From assembly GCF_016907735.1 (NCBI RefSeq), contig NZ_JAFBCP010000001.1, positions 1 to 64,000 of the forward strand: 64,000 nucleotides of DNA, given 5' to 3'. Of this stretch, positions 54,051 through 62,782 are shown one piece after another. The stretch is from Brevibacterium paucivorans. Lineage in GTDB: Bacteria; Actinomycetota; Actinomycetes; Actinomycetales; Brevibacteriaceae. Under the pieces are notes generated by a model. The model was given only the letters and a program-made list of their open reading frames with translations, made no database searches and was not told the origin of the DNA. The position numbers and the translations under genes were made by a program. Each line of letters begins with the position of its first letter. The first letter of the stretch is position 1.

Positions 54051-55480
54051 CCATCACCAAACTCGAGGCCCAAGAGCGCGTTCTCAACGACCTCGGTCAG
54101 GGCAGGGTGGATCCACATTTGCCCACGCGCCATTTGATCAGCAGGAATGTCGAACGCCATCGCTTGTACGAAAAGCTGAACGAGCGACGCTGCCTGCGCC
54201 CCAACCACGTGCGCGCCCAGAATCCTCTTGGTTGTGCGGTGAGCCAATACTTTCGCAAAGCCCGGCTCATTTAGCGCCCACCCAAAGGCGACACCGCCGT
54301 ATTCGCATGTGCTCGACACATAATCGACGCCCTCTGCGCGCAACTGTTCTTCCGTCGCACCCACGGTACCGATTTGCGGGTGACTAAACACGGCCGCTGG
54401 GATCACGCTGTGGTCGGTGCTCGCAGGCGTGGTTTCCACGCCCAGGTCCACCAGAATGTTGTGCTGCACGGTGCGAGCTTCAGCGTTGGCCACGTGCTTG
54501 AGCATGTGCTCAGAGCATACGTCGCCCAGCGCCCACACGCCGTCGAGCGGTTCTCCGTTCGACAAGACGCGCTGGTGTTCGTCAACAACCAATCTGTCAC
54601 CGTCAGTTTGGGCGCCCAAGGCGCCCGCATTGAGTGCGTGAGTGGAGCGCGTGCGTCCCACGGCTACCAGCATGAGTTGGGCTTCCACCGCCGAGGTGTC
54701 AGCATCCTGTGCGCGACCCGTCTCCGTGAGCGTCAGTGAGACTCCATCAGCTACATCAACGGATTCCACTTCGACACCGAAACGGACATTCACGTTCTTA
54801 GTGAACTGGCGTGTGAAAGCATCGGACACGTCGCGGTCATGATTGCCCAGCAACCGGTTTCCGCGGGCCAGAACGGTGACGTCGACACCCAGTGACGCGA
54901 AGATGTGGGCAAATTCCACCGCAATGAAACCCGAACCTACGATCACCAGTGAGCGTGGCAGTTCAGGCATCCGCATGATCGAGTTCGAGGTTTTGACAGG
55001 GTAGTTTTCTGTGTCCACCCGGTCCCAGTCCAGACCGGATGCTTTCAGCGGAGTAGGGGAGGACCCGGTAGCAATGACCACGCGATCGAATGTGAGCGTG
55101 TCACCGGAAGCGGTCTGTGCGGAATTGCGGCCAGTGAAGTGTATGTGCTCAGGGAACACCGTGACGTTGTCGAGCCGGTTGGTTCGGTAGTCGCGGCCAT
55201 CCTCTTCAATCGCGTCGATGCGGTCGAAGATCCGGTGAGAAAGCCCGTTCCAATCAACTCCGTCGAAACTCGTGGCCAGATTCAGGTGCGCCGAATCTGC
55301 CGAACTGTGCGCCACCTCGGCCGGATATACCAGCATTTTGGTGGGGATACAGCCCACATTCAGGCACGTCCCTCCAAACAACCACTTTTCAGCGATCGCG
55401 ACTTTCAGGTGGCTGAACCGGTCGTCAACGATCGAGTTTCCAGAGCCAGTTCCAATGACAAGAAGATCAAAATGTGCCAT
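54047..55480 (-). CDS. mtr: Mycothione reductase
   Basis: This 477-residue flavoprotein disulfide reductase keeps mycothiol reduced, using NADPH. The FAD motif GTGSGNS and active disulfide GGTCLNVGCIPTK are typical, and DDRFSHLKVAIAEKWLFGGTC separates it from lipoamide dehydrogenase. The start is ambiguous: ATG 55480 fits homologues, ATG 55507 is also in frame, and neither has a ribosome site. It begins 6 bases beyond the glnA1 terminator. Confidence 0.93.
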   Translation of the reverse strand: MAHFDLLVIGTGSGNSIVDDRFSHLKVAIAEKWLFGGTCLNVGCIPTKMLVYPAEVAHSSADSAHLNLATSFDGVDWNGLSHRIFDRIDAIEEDGRDYRTNRLDNVTVFPEHIHFTGRNSAQTASGDTLTFDRVVIATGSSPTPLKASGLDWDRVDTENYPVKTSNSIMRMPELPRSLVIVGSGFIAVEFAHIFASLGVDVTVLARGNRLLGNHDRDVSDAFTRQFTKNVNVRFGVEVESVDVADGVSLTLTETGRAQDADTSAVEAQLMLVAVGRTRSTHALNAGALGAQTDGDRLVVDEHQRVLSNGEPLDGVWALGDVCSEHMLKHVANAEARTVQHNILVDLGVETTPASTDHSVIPAAVFSHPQIGTVGATEEQLRAEGVDYVSSTCEYGGVAFGWALNEPGFAKVLAHRTTKRILGAHVVGAQAASLVQLFVQAMAFDIPADQMARGQMWIHPALTEVVENALLGLEFGDG

Positions 55481-55482
55481 AG

Positions 55483-55525
55483 AAAAAGCATATACACCGG
55501 CCAACATTGACCGGTGTATATGCTC
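55483..55525 (-). terminator. glnA1 terminator at the mtr start
   Basis: The 14-bp arms AGCATATACACCGG and CCGGTGTATATGCT flank a 10-base loop. On the minus strand TTTTT (55487-55483) follows. The T-run ends three bases before the mtr ATG, so the hairpin also sits where mtr would need its leader. Confidence 0.85.
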
Positions 55526-55540
55526 AGAGACGCTGTGTTC

Positions 55541-56965
55541 CTACAGTGAGTAGTACAGTTCGAACTCCGTTGGCGTTGGGCGCAGACGCATCACGTCGAT
55601 TTCGTGAGTGCGCTTGTAGTTGATCCACGTGTCGATGAGGTCTTCTGTGAACACGTCTCCCTGTGTGAGGAAGTCGCGGTCGTTGTCGAGCTCGTCGAGC
55701 GCTTCTTCCAGCGACGCGGGCACGTGCTTGATGTCCTGCAGTTCCTCTGGTGGGAGCTCGTACAGGTCCTTGTCGACTGGCTCCGGTGGCTCAATGCGGT
55801 TGCGGATTCCATCCAGACCAGCCATGAGCTGAGCAGAGAACGCCAGGTATGGGTTCGATGAAGGGTCCGGCGCACGGAACTCCAAGCGCTTGGCCTTGGG
55901 GGAGTCACCGGTGACTGGAATGCGGATCGCAGCAGAACGGTTACGTGCCGAGTAGACCAAGTTAATCGGTGCTTCGTAACCGGGTACCAGACGACGGTAG
56001 GAGTTGATGGTGGGGTTGGTGAACGCTAGGACAGCGCCTGCGTGTTCAATGAGGCCACCGATGTACCAGCGGGCCAGGTCGGACAGGCCAGCGTATCCGT
56101 TTTCGTCGTAGAACAGAGGCTTGCCGTCTTTCCACAGTGACTGGTGACAGTGCATGCCCGAACCACTGTCGTTCATCAGCGGGCGTGGCATAAACGTGAC
56201 GGTCTTGCCCCACTGTTCAGCTACTGAGCGGACGATGTACTTGAAGTCAAGAAGCTGGTCGCCGGCCTTCTGTAGAGTGGCGAACTTGTAGTTGATTTCC
56301 TGTTGCCCAGCGGTTCCGCATTCGTGGTGCGCACGTTCCATCTCAAACCCGATCGACTCGAGGGTAAGAGACATTTCATCGCGAATGTCGGCATCCTTGT
56401 CCTGCGGGCCACTTGCGTAGTAGCCACCGTTCATGGGGGACTTGTAACCCAGGTTGCCACCGAGTTCTTCACGCCCGGTGTTCCACGCAGCTTCTTCCGA
56501 GTCGATTGAGTAGAAGCTGTGGCCTGGCGTCACTGAGTAGCGAATCTCGTCGAACATGTAGAACTCGGCTTCTGCACCGAAGTACACAGTGTCGGCGATT
56601 CCGGTAGATTTCAAGTACGCTTCGGCTTTTGCAGCGACCTGACGCGAGTCACGCGAGTAAGGCTCATCGGTAAACGGATCCACAATCGAGTGGTTAACAA
56701 CGAGTGTTTTTGCATCTCGGAAAGGGTCAATGTACGCCGAGCTAACATCGGCGAGCAGTTTCATGTCTGATTCATTAATGGTTTGGAACCCGCGAACTGA
56801 CGATCCGTCAAAGAGCAGACCGCCTTGAATTTCATCCTCCCCGTATGCACTAGCTGGAAGATTGAAATGTTGCACAACGCCTGGCAGGTCACAGAACCTG
56901 ACGTCCACGAACTTCACGTCGTGGTCTGCGAGATAGGCAACTAGTTCACTTGGTGTCGAGAACAC
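55541..56965 (-). CDS. glnA1: Glutamine synthetase type I (GlnA1)
   Basis: This is the main ammonium-assimilating enzyme, a dodecamer of 474-residue subunits. [30 protein letters not shown] and NRSAAIRIP are present. The adenylylation Tyr lies in [11 protein letters not shown] near residue 400, the target of GlnE. I choose the GTG at 56965, giving MFSTPSEL and correct spacing to AGGAG; the GTG at 56971 overlaps that site. Confidence 0.96.
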   Translation of the reverse strand: MFSTPSELVAYLADHDVKFVDVRFCDLPGVVQHFNLPASAYGEDEIQGGLLFDGSSVRGFQTINESDMKLLADVSSAYIDPFRDAKTLVVNHSIVDPFTDEPYSRDSRQVAAKAEAYLKSTGIADTVYFGAEAEFYMFDEIRYSVTPGHSFYSIDSEEAAWNTGREELGGNLGYKSPMNGGYYASGPQDKDADIRDEMSLTLESIGFEMERAHHECGTAGQQEINYKFATLQKAGDQLLDFKYIVRSVAEQWGKTVTFMPRPLMNDSGSGMHCHQSLWKDGKPLFYDENGYAGLSDLARWYIGGLIEHAGAVLAFTNPTINSYRRLVPGYEAPINLVYSARNRSAAIRIPVTGDSPKAKRLEFRAPDPSSNPYLAFSAQLMAGLDGIRNRIEPPEPVDKDLYELPPEELQDIKHVPASLEEALDELDNDRDFLTQGDVFTEDLIDTWINYKRTHEIDVMRLRPTPTEFELYYSL

Positions 56966-57092
56966 ATTCACTCCTAATTTGGTTTTTCACCAGTACCTTG
57001 AGTTTAACGGCCAACCATGAAGGAACCATGTCCGGATTGTTTCCTGCGTGTTTCGACACGGCCGAGGTGGTGAGGGCTTATGTGGTGCCAGG

Positions 57093-57098
57093 TACACT
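57093..57098 (+). promoter_or_regulatory. -10 element of the RDD gene, leaderless start likely
   Basis: TACACT ends six bases before the GTG at 57105, so the transcript would begin at or near the start codon. No ribosome site is visible. Confidence 0.45.
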
Positions 57099-57104
57099 GG
57101 GCGG

Positions 57105-57515
57105 GTGAATCGAAGAGCAGCATCGCAGTCGACAAGCGACTACCCAGGTAAGAAATATGGATTTCCCCAGTCGGAGAGAGGTTCTGTTGCACCCGTTATT
57201 CGTCGGTTAGTTGCACTCTTCATCGACTGGGGAGTTGCGTTTGGCCTGTCAGTCCTGTTTTTCAACAATAACGAGTGGGTCACGTTGGGACTGTACACAC
57301 TTCAGGTCCTGGTGATGTTACCCCTGTTCGGATACACCCTGGGCTATCTGATCTGCGGAATTCTGCTTATGTCGACCAGCGGTAAAAAGGTCAACGTTGT
57401 TCGGGTTCTTGTGCGCCACGTTCTGTTTTGTCTGATTATCCCACCACTCATCTACGACCCCGACCGCCGAGGTCTTCATGACCTCGCGGCTGGTGCGGTC
57501 GTGGTGCGTAGATAA
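57105..57515 (+). CDS. RDD family membrane protein
   Basis: This 136-residue protein has three to four membrane helices (RLVALFIDWGVAFGLSVLF; LGLYTLQVLVMLPLFGYTLGYLICGILL; VLFCLIIPPLIYDPDRRGLHDLAAG). The RLVALFIDW and DPDRRGLHDLAAG blocks define the RDD family. The function is unknown. The same gene lies between the DUF4191 gene and glnA1 in M. tuberculosis (Rv2219A). Confidence 0.88.
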   Translation: MNRRAASQSTSDYPGKKYGFPQSERGSVAPVIRRLVALFIDWGVAFGLSVLFFNNNEWVTLGLYTLQVLVMLPLFGYTLGYLICGILLMSTSGKKVNVVRVLVRHVLFCLIIPPLIYDPDRRGLHDLAAGAVVVRR

Positions 57516-57536
57516 ATTTGGTAAGCAGAATAGGGA

Positions 57537-58271
57537 CTAGCGTCCACGCATTGCGCGACGGTCGGGTCGCGCACGGTTCGGGTCGATTCCCTTTGGAATA
57601 GGTGGACGACTGGTCATCGACCCTAGCGACGCCAGACGTTTACGCACTGCCAAAACTTCGTCCTTGTGCAGTTTGCGCGGTAGCTTGTGAACGGTGGATA
57701 CCAGGTTGTCCATTGGTACCTGGTCTTTACCGTCACCGGCCTGAATAATGTGGACAGGGACGTTCGGAAGAACACGTTCGTGACGCTTGCGTTCCTTCTC
57801 TAACATCTTGTACGTGCGGTTAGCCGGGCCCTCACTGACAAGCACAACACCACCTCGGCCGGTGGAGCGGAACACCATGTCCTTGGTGCGAGGGTCAACC
57901 GCAATGGGCTGTTCATCCATGAGCCAGCTCCTGCGAGCCGAGTTCAACACGGCACCGATCGCGCCTGGCTTTCCGCGCATTTCTGCAAACGCCGCCTTTT
58001 CTGCGTAGCGTCCCAGAATCCACAAGGCGAAAACGACACCGCCCATGAAACCGAGGATTCCCCACAGCCACACGGGTGGCAACAGGAGCCCAACAAGCAC
58101 ACCCACCAGGGTGATGCCCACGATTGCCGCGAGCATGATCCATGGGAGGGCCGGGTAGTGTTTGCGCGCAAGCTTAAACACTTCACGCATCTGCTCAATG
58201 CGTCCAGGTTTTGCGGGGTCCTTTGGTTTACGTTTGAACAAGCCTCGCGATTGGTTTTCTTTTTCAGCCAT
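57537..58271 (-). CDS. DUF4191 membrane protein
   Basis: This 244-residue protein has a basic N-terminus, two membrane helices (about residues 43-85), and a cytoplasmic part with DPRTKDMVFRSTGRGGVVLVSEGP and a basic tail. It matches DUF4191, always next to lipA in actinobacteria (Rv2219 in M. tuberculosis). It is 30 bases after lipA in the same direction. No function is known. Confidence 0.88.
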   Translation of the reverse strand: MAEKENQSRGLFKRKPKDPAKPGRIEQMREVFKLARKHYPALPWIMLAAIVGITLVGVLVGLLLPPVWLWGILGFMGGVVFALWILGRYAEKAAFAEMRGKPGAIGAVLNSARRSWLMDEQPIAVDPRTKDMVFRSTGRGGVVLVSEGPANRTYKMLEKERKRHERVLPNVPVHIIQAGDGKDQVPMDNLVSTVHKLPRKLHKDEVLAVRKRLASLGSMTSRPPIPKGIDPNRARPDRRAMRGR

Positions 58272-58301
58272 AGTCTCTCGTTAGTGTTCGTATACCTCGA
58301 C

Positions 58302-59342
58302 CTAGAATTTTACCTCGTCGCCGGCACCAAACGTATCAACCACTGACTGAGCCTCCTGTTTTGCGGGAAACTCCTTGTCCAAGTGGCTCAAGTGAGCTGG
58401 AATCTCCTGGCCGCGCTTGCGCATTGCACCTGCCCACAGACGCCCTGCACGGTATGACGAGCGGACCAGCGGACCAGACATGACACCCAGGAAGCCGATC
58501 TCCAGGGCAGCGTCCCGCAGTTCAACGAAGTCTTGTGGCTTAACCCAACGGTCAATCGGGTGGTGCAGAGAGCTTGGGCGAAGGTACTGCGTAATGGTGA
58601 CCAGATCGGTTCCCGCTTCGTGGAGATCGCGAAGGGCGTCGATAGCTTCTTCATTCGTCTCACCCATGCCCAGGATCAGGTTCGACTTAGTGATGAGTCC
58701 AGCTTTCCGGGCTTTTGTAATCACTTCGAGTGAGCGTTCGTAGCGGAACGCGGGGCGGATACGGCGGAAGATTCGGGGAACGGTTTCCAGATTGTGGCCC
58801 AACACTTCTGGACGTGAAGAAAAAACTTCGTCGAGGTCGTCGTCACGGTTCTGGAAGTCGGGGATGAGGAGTTCAACTCCGGTACCTTGACCGTCCGCGT
58901 GTTCAAGGGCATGGATGCGGCGCACGGTTTCAGCGTAGAGCCACGCGCCGCCGTCAGGCAGGTCATCACGCGCAACACCTGTGACGGTGGAGTAGCGCAG
59001 ACCCATTTTGGCCACCGACTCTGCCACACGACGCGGTTCGTCACGGTCGAGCTCTTGCGGCTTTCCGGTGTCGATCTGGCAGAAGTCGCAGCGACGCGTA
59101 CACTGTTCGCCACCGATGAGGAAGGTGGCTTCACGGTCTTCCCAGCACTCGAAAATGTTGGGGCAGCCTGCTTCTTCACACACCGTGTTGAGCTTGGAGT
59201 TGCGAACTAAGGACTTCAGCTCGGTGAACTCCGGCCCAATGTTCGCTTTCGCTTTGATCCATTTGGGCTTGTCCTCGATAGGCGTCTGCTGATTGCGCGC
59301 TTCAACGCGAAGTAGCTTGCGTCCTTCTGGAGCAACTGTCAC
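58302..59342 (-). CDS. lipA: Lipoyl synthase
   Basis: LipA (346 aa) is a radical SAM enzyme that inserts two sulfurs into octanoyl groups. The radical cluster motif is CTRRCDFC and the auxiliary cluster is [12 protein letters not shown]. The GTG start at 59342 follows AAGGAT. It is 14 bases after lipB, so the two lipoylation genes form one unit feeding the E2 encoded nearby. Confidence 0.96.
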   Translation of the reverse strand: MTVAPEGRKLLRVEARNQQTPIEDKPKWIKAKANIGPEFTELKSLVRNSKLNTVCEEAGCPNIFECWEDREATFLIGGEQCTRRCDFCQIDTGKPQELDRDEPRRVAESVAKMGLRYSTVTGVARDDLPDGGAWLYAETVRRIHALEHADGQGTGVELLIPDFQNRDDDLDEVFSSRPEVLGHNLETVPRIFRRIRPAFRYERSLEVITKARKAGLITKSNLILGMGETNEEAIDALRDLHEAGTDLVTITQYLRPSSLHHPIDRWVKPQDFVELRDAALEIGFLGVMSGPLVRSSYRAGRLWAGAMRKRGQEIPAHLSHLDKEFPAKQEAQSVVDTFGAGDEVKF

Positions 59343-59356
59343 TGTATCGATCCTTC

Positions 59357-59995
59357 TTATGCGGTGATGTGGGTGTTCAAGAGTTCAATGAGGCGATCGG
59401 CAACGTCGCTGGGGTTTACGGTTTCGCCGATCTCATCAGTGATTGAGGTGACGCCCGCGTCGGCGATGCCACACGGGACGATCATGTCGAACCCATCAGT
59501 GGAGTTCGAACAGTTGAGCGCCAGACCGTGCATGGCCACGCCCTGGTGGATGCGAATCCCGATGGCCAGGATCTTGCGTTCCGGCTTAGTATCGGTTGCA
59601 GGTAGCCACACTCCCGAGCGACCGTCGACCTGCCCGGCTTCAATTCCGTACTCGGCCAGAAGTTCGATTCCGGCTTTTTCAATTTGGTCCACATACAGGC
59701 GAACCTGGTGTGCTTCACGCAGCCGGTAGATGGGGTAAATAACCAACTGGCCGGGGCCGTGCCACGTAATTTTCCCACCTCGGTCAATGTCGATGACCGG
59801 TGTTCCGTCCCGAGGTCGTTCATGGGGTTCCGTGCGTTTCCCAGCCGTGTATGTGGCATTGTGTTCCAACACGAGGAGCGTTGATTCGCGAGTTCCGTTC
59901 ACCACGTCGCTGTGGTACTGATTCTGCACGCGCAGTGCATCTGTGTAGTCAACAAGGTCGGGAGCAAAGCCCAACTTTTCGACAGTGAAAGCCAT
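59357..59995 (-). CDS. lipB: Octanoyltransferase
   Basis: This 212-residue enzyme moves octanoate from ACP to lipoyl domains. The motifs [18 protein letters not shown] and [13 protein letters not shown] contain the substrate-binding His and the catalytic Cys. The ATG at 59995 starts the conserved region; an in-frame start at 60031 has no support. Confidence 0.94.
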   Translation of the reverse strand: MAFTVEKLGFAPDLVDYTDALRVQNQYHSDVVNGTRESTLLVLEHNATYTAGKRTEPHERPRDGTPVIDIDRGGKITWHGPGQLVIYPIYRLREAHQVRLYVDQIEKAGIELLAEYGIEAGQVDGRSGVWLPATDTKPERKILAIGIRIHQGVAMHGLALNCSNSTDGFDMIVPCGIADAGVTSITDEIGETVNPSDVADRLIELLNTHITA

Positions 59996-60150
59996 AACGA
60001 CAACCCTAGACCCCTTAGCGACCACACCCAAATAGAGAAAACTAAATGCTCAACCCTAGTTTTTCTACGTTAAACAAAGTATTCTAAACACCATCAAACG
60101 ACATCAAACAATGCTGTTGGGTCGTCGAAAACGTGAACGGATTTACTTTC

Positions 60151-60909
60151 ATGGAACCCATTGAAGAGTACTTGCGGAACCTCCACAAGAAGAACAGTCC
60201 ACGCAGTCAGTCCCGTGAGCACACTGGGCAAGAAGCACAGGCAGTGCGCGAGGACGCCGCTAGTGCGCCCACAACTGAGCTACCCACAGTTGTCGCTGCA
60301 CTCCGCAACAACGAAGCCCAGAACACCGGTCAAAAATCCGGCCGCACGCAACCGTCTCCCACGCGCGCCAGCCGCAGAAGCAAGCGCACCCGTAAACGAC
60401 CTCGGCGGTACGACCTTATGATCATTGCCGCTGGTGTAGCTGTCGTGGCGGTCATTGTGGGGATTGCGTTTATTCCGCGGGGGAGCGAGCGAACCGTCGC
60501 GCACCACGCACCAGCCAGCACGGCAAGCCCCGGGGAGGAGGGCAAGGCCGCACATACGCCACCAAGCAAGCAGGACAATCCACCGTCTCAGGACGAGTCG
60601 GCTCACGACGCCGTCATCCGGTTGTGCAATGAACGCGCACTGGCCTTCAGCACCACGGACGAAGATCTCCTGCGCTCTCTCACGGTGGACGGATCGCCGG
60701 CACGCAAGGCCGAGAAGTTCGGCGACATCCACAAGTACGGGGGAGCGGACATCGCAATCGACGCAACGGACATCGACGTGGTGAAAGAAACCCCAGAATC
60801 GGCCGTGGTCACCGCAACCGTCACCGCACACCCGGAAACCGGCGTGCGCCTCACGCTCACACTTAAGAAGGTGGACAAGAGGTGGCGCGTCTGGGAGGTC
60901 ACAGAGTAA
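60151..60909 (+). CDS. Single-pass membrane protein with NTF2-like outer domain
   Basis: A 252-residue protein has a hydrophilic N-terminus (about 90 residues), a membrane helix (DLMIIAAGVAVVAVIVGIAFI), a Pro/Ser/Lys linker and a C-terminal alpha/beta domain (DAVIRLCNERALAFSTTDEDLL to KVDKRWRVWEVTE) resembling NTF2-like folds. I do not know its function. The start is uncertain between GTG 60133 and ATG 60151. It is divergent from lipB. Confidence 0.75.
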   Translation: MEPIEEYLRNLHKKNSPRSQSREHTGQEAQAVREDAASAPTTELPTVVAALRNNEAQNTGQKSGRTQPSPTRASRRSKRTRKRPRRYDLMIIAAGVAVVAVIVGIAFIPRGSERTVAHHAPASTASPGEEGKAAHTPPSKQDNPPSQDESAHDAVIRLCNERALAFSTTDEDLLRSLTVDGSPARKAEKFGDIHKYGGADIAIDATDIDVVKETPESAVVTATVTAHPETGVRLTLTLKKVDKRWRVWEVTE

Positions 60910-60918
60910 GTAGGAATA

Positions 60919-60956
60919 AACAAGGCGGGAGGTGTCTACACACCTCCCGCTTTGTT
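60919..60956. terminator. Bidirectional terminator between convergent genes
   Basis: The 17-bp arms starting AACAAGGCGGGAGGTGT and ending ACACCTCCCGCTTTGTT, with one G-T pair, flank CTAC. A-rich and T-rich flanks allow action for both the plus gene and sucB. Confidence 0.85.
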
Positions 60957-60967
60957 CTTAGCGCGAT

Positions 60968-62767
60968 TTACAGGTCAAGGTCGGCTTCGAAGTTTCCTTC
61001 TTCCAGGCGAGCCTTGATGGTCTGCAGGAAGCGTCCTGCGTCAGCACCGTCAACCAGTTCGTGGTTGTAGGTCAGTGGCAAGTAGACCATGTCGCGGATC
61101 GCGATCGATTCCTCACCGTCTTCGGTCTTGACCACGACTGGGCGCTTGGTGATAACACCGGTACCCAAAATGCCCATCTGAGGCGCGTTGATGATTGGTG
61201 TGTCGAACAGCGCGCCCACCGAACCAATGTTGGTGATCGTGAAAGTTCCACCGGACAGCTCGTCGGGACCGATCTTGCCGGAACGCGTGCGCTCAGCAAT
61301 GTCGTCGATCGACTTCGACAGTTCAGCCAGCGACATTTCGCCTGCATCCTTGACAACAGGAACCAACAGACCACGTTCAGTGTCTACCGCGATTGCCAGG
61401 TTCTCGTGGTCGAAGTACGTGATTTCCTTCGCGTCCACGTCGTACTGTGCGTTGACCTTAGGGTGAACCTGCAGTGCTTCGACAACAGCCTTTGCGAAGA
61501 ACGGCAAGAAGGTCAGCTTAACGCCGTGAGCGCTCTGGAATGCGTCCTTGTGCTGCTTGCGCAGACGGGCGACGCGAGTCATGTCCACTTCGATCACCTG
61601 AGTGAGCTGAGCGGAGTTCTGGAGCGATTCGCGCATGCGTGTCGCAATGGTCTGGCGAATACGGGAAGCCTTTTGCGTGGTGCCACGCAGCTTCTTCACG
61701 TCCTCTGGGATCTCTACCTTGTGAGGACCCTTAGCAGCAGGCGCCGAGGTGGCTGCAGCTGACGAGGTAGAAGTAGCGTTGAGGACGTCTTCCTTACGGA
61801 TACGTCCGCCCACTCCCGTTCCTTCAACAGTGTCAAGGTCAACGCCCTTTTCGCGTGCCAGCTTACGCACCAGTGGGGTCACGTATGCGCCAGCGTTAGG
61901 ACGTGAGATGCCCTTGACGGACTGCGTCTTGGTTTCTGCAGGCTTGTCGGCTTCCTTCTTAGGCTCCTCGTTAGGAGCTTCTTCCTTAGGAGCTTCTTCA
62001 GCCTTAGGCTCTTCCTTCTTAGGCTCCTCCTTAGGAGCTTCTTCCTGAGCCTTTTCTTCCTTAGGAGCCTCGTCCTGTGGAGCGGCGTCTTCATCGGCAG
62101 AGTCGTCTGCGGAAGCGTCGCCGGAGCCGATGCGTGCCAGTGGGGCACCGACCTCGACCTCGTCGTCTTCAGCAGCGAGCTGTTCAAGAAGAACACCGGC
62201 TACAGGTGAAGGAATTTCGGTGTCGACCTTGTCGGTCGAAACTTCGACAAGCGGTTCGTCGACCTCAACCTCTTCGCCAACTTCCTTGAGCCAGCGAGTG
62301 ATGGTTCCTTCAGTCACCGACTCGCCCAGGGCAGGCATAGGAACCTCGCTGGACTCACCCGATGACGCTGGTGCGGACTTCTCCGACTTGTCTTCTGAAG
62401 CGTCGTCAGCCGAGTCGTCCTCAGCGTTGTCATCCGAAGCGTCTTCAGCAGGTGCTTCTTCAGCTGGCTCTTCAGCCTCTTCCTCAGGTTCTTCCTCAGC
62501 TTGGTCCTCAGACGAGTCGCCACCACCGGAGCCATCGCCGATGATTGCGAGGTCTCCGCCGACTTCTACGACGTCGTCCTCGTCAGCAAGAATCTTTTCG
62601 AGGACACCCGCGTATGGGCTGGGGATTTCGGTGTCGACCTTGTCGGTCGAAACTTCAAGTAACGGTTCGTCGACTTCAACTTCTTCGCCGACTTCTTTGA
62701 GCCAGCGCGTAACGGTACCTTCGGTGACGGATTCACCGAGGGCTGGCATCTGTACGGAGTTAGACAT
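60968..62767 (-). CDS. sucB: Dihydrolipoamide acyltransferase (E2) with two lipoyl domains
   Basis: This 599-residue E2 has lipoyl domain 1 (about 1-80) and 2 (about 138-215), each with the lipoylated Lys in [14 protein letters not shown]. Acidic Glu/Ala/Lys linkers, an E3-binding domain ([20 protein letters not shown]) and the catalytic domain with [14 protein letters not shown] follow. In M. tuberculosis the equivalent DlaT serves pyruvate dehydrogenase, so it may pair with AceE here. It lies 15 bases after lpd. Confidence 0.94.
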   Translation of the reverse strand: MSNSVQMPALGESVTEGTVTRWLKEVGEEVEVDEPLLEVSTDKVDTEIPSPYAGVLEKILADEDDVVEVGGDLAIIGDGSGGGDSSEDQAEEEPEEEAEEPAEEAPAEDASDDNAEDDSADDASEDKSEKSAPASSGESSEVPMPALGESVTEGTITRWLKEVGEEVEVDEPLVEVSTDKVDTEIPSPVAGVLLEQLAAEDDEVEVGAPLARIGSGDASADDSADEDAAPQDEAPKEEKAQEEAPKEEPKKEEPKAEEAPKEEAPNEEPKKEADKPAETKTQSVKGISRPNAGAYVTPLVRKLAREKGVDLDTVEGTGVGGRIRKEDVLNATSTSSAAATSAPAAKGPHKVEIPEDVKKLRGTTQKASRIRQTIATRMRESLQNSAQLTQVIEVDMTRVARLRKQHKDAFQSAHGVKLTFLPFFAKAVVEALQVHPKVNAQYDVDAKEITYFDHENLAIAVDTERGLLVPVVKDAGEMSLAELSKSIDDIAERTRSGKIGPDELSGGTFTITNIGSVGALFDTPIINAPQMGILGTGVITKRPVVVKTEDGEESIAIRDMVYLPLTYNHELVDGADAGRFLQTIKARLEEGNFEADLDL

Positions 62768-62782
62768 GTGTATTCCCCTGAA

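Noticed and set aside
60041-60100. Imperfect AGAAAACTA / TAGTTTTTCT inverted repeat upstream of lipB
   Set aside because: The arms differ by a base insertion and the region is simply AT-rich; not strong enough to call a site.
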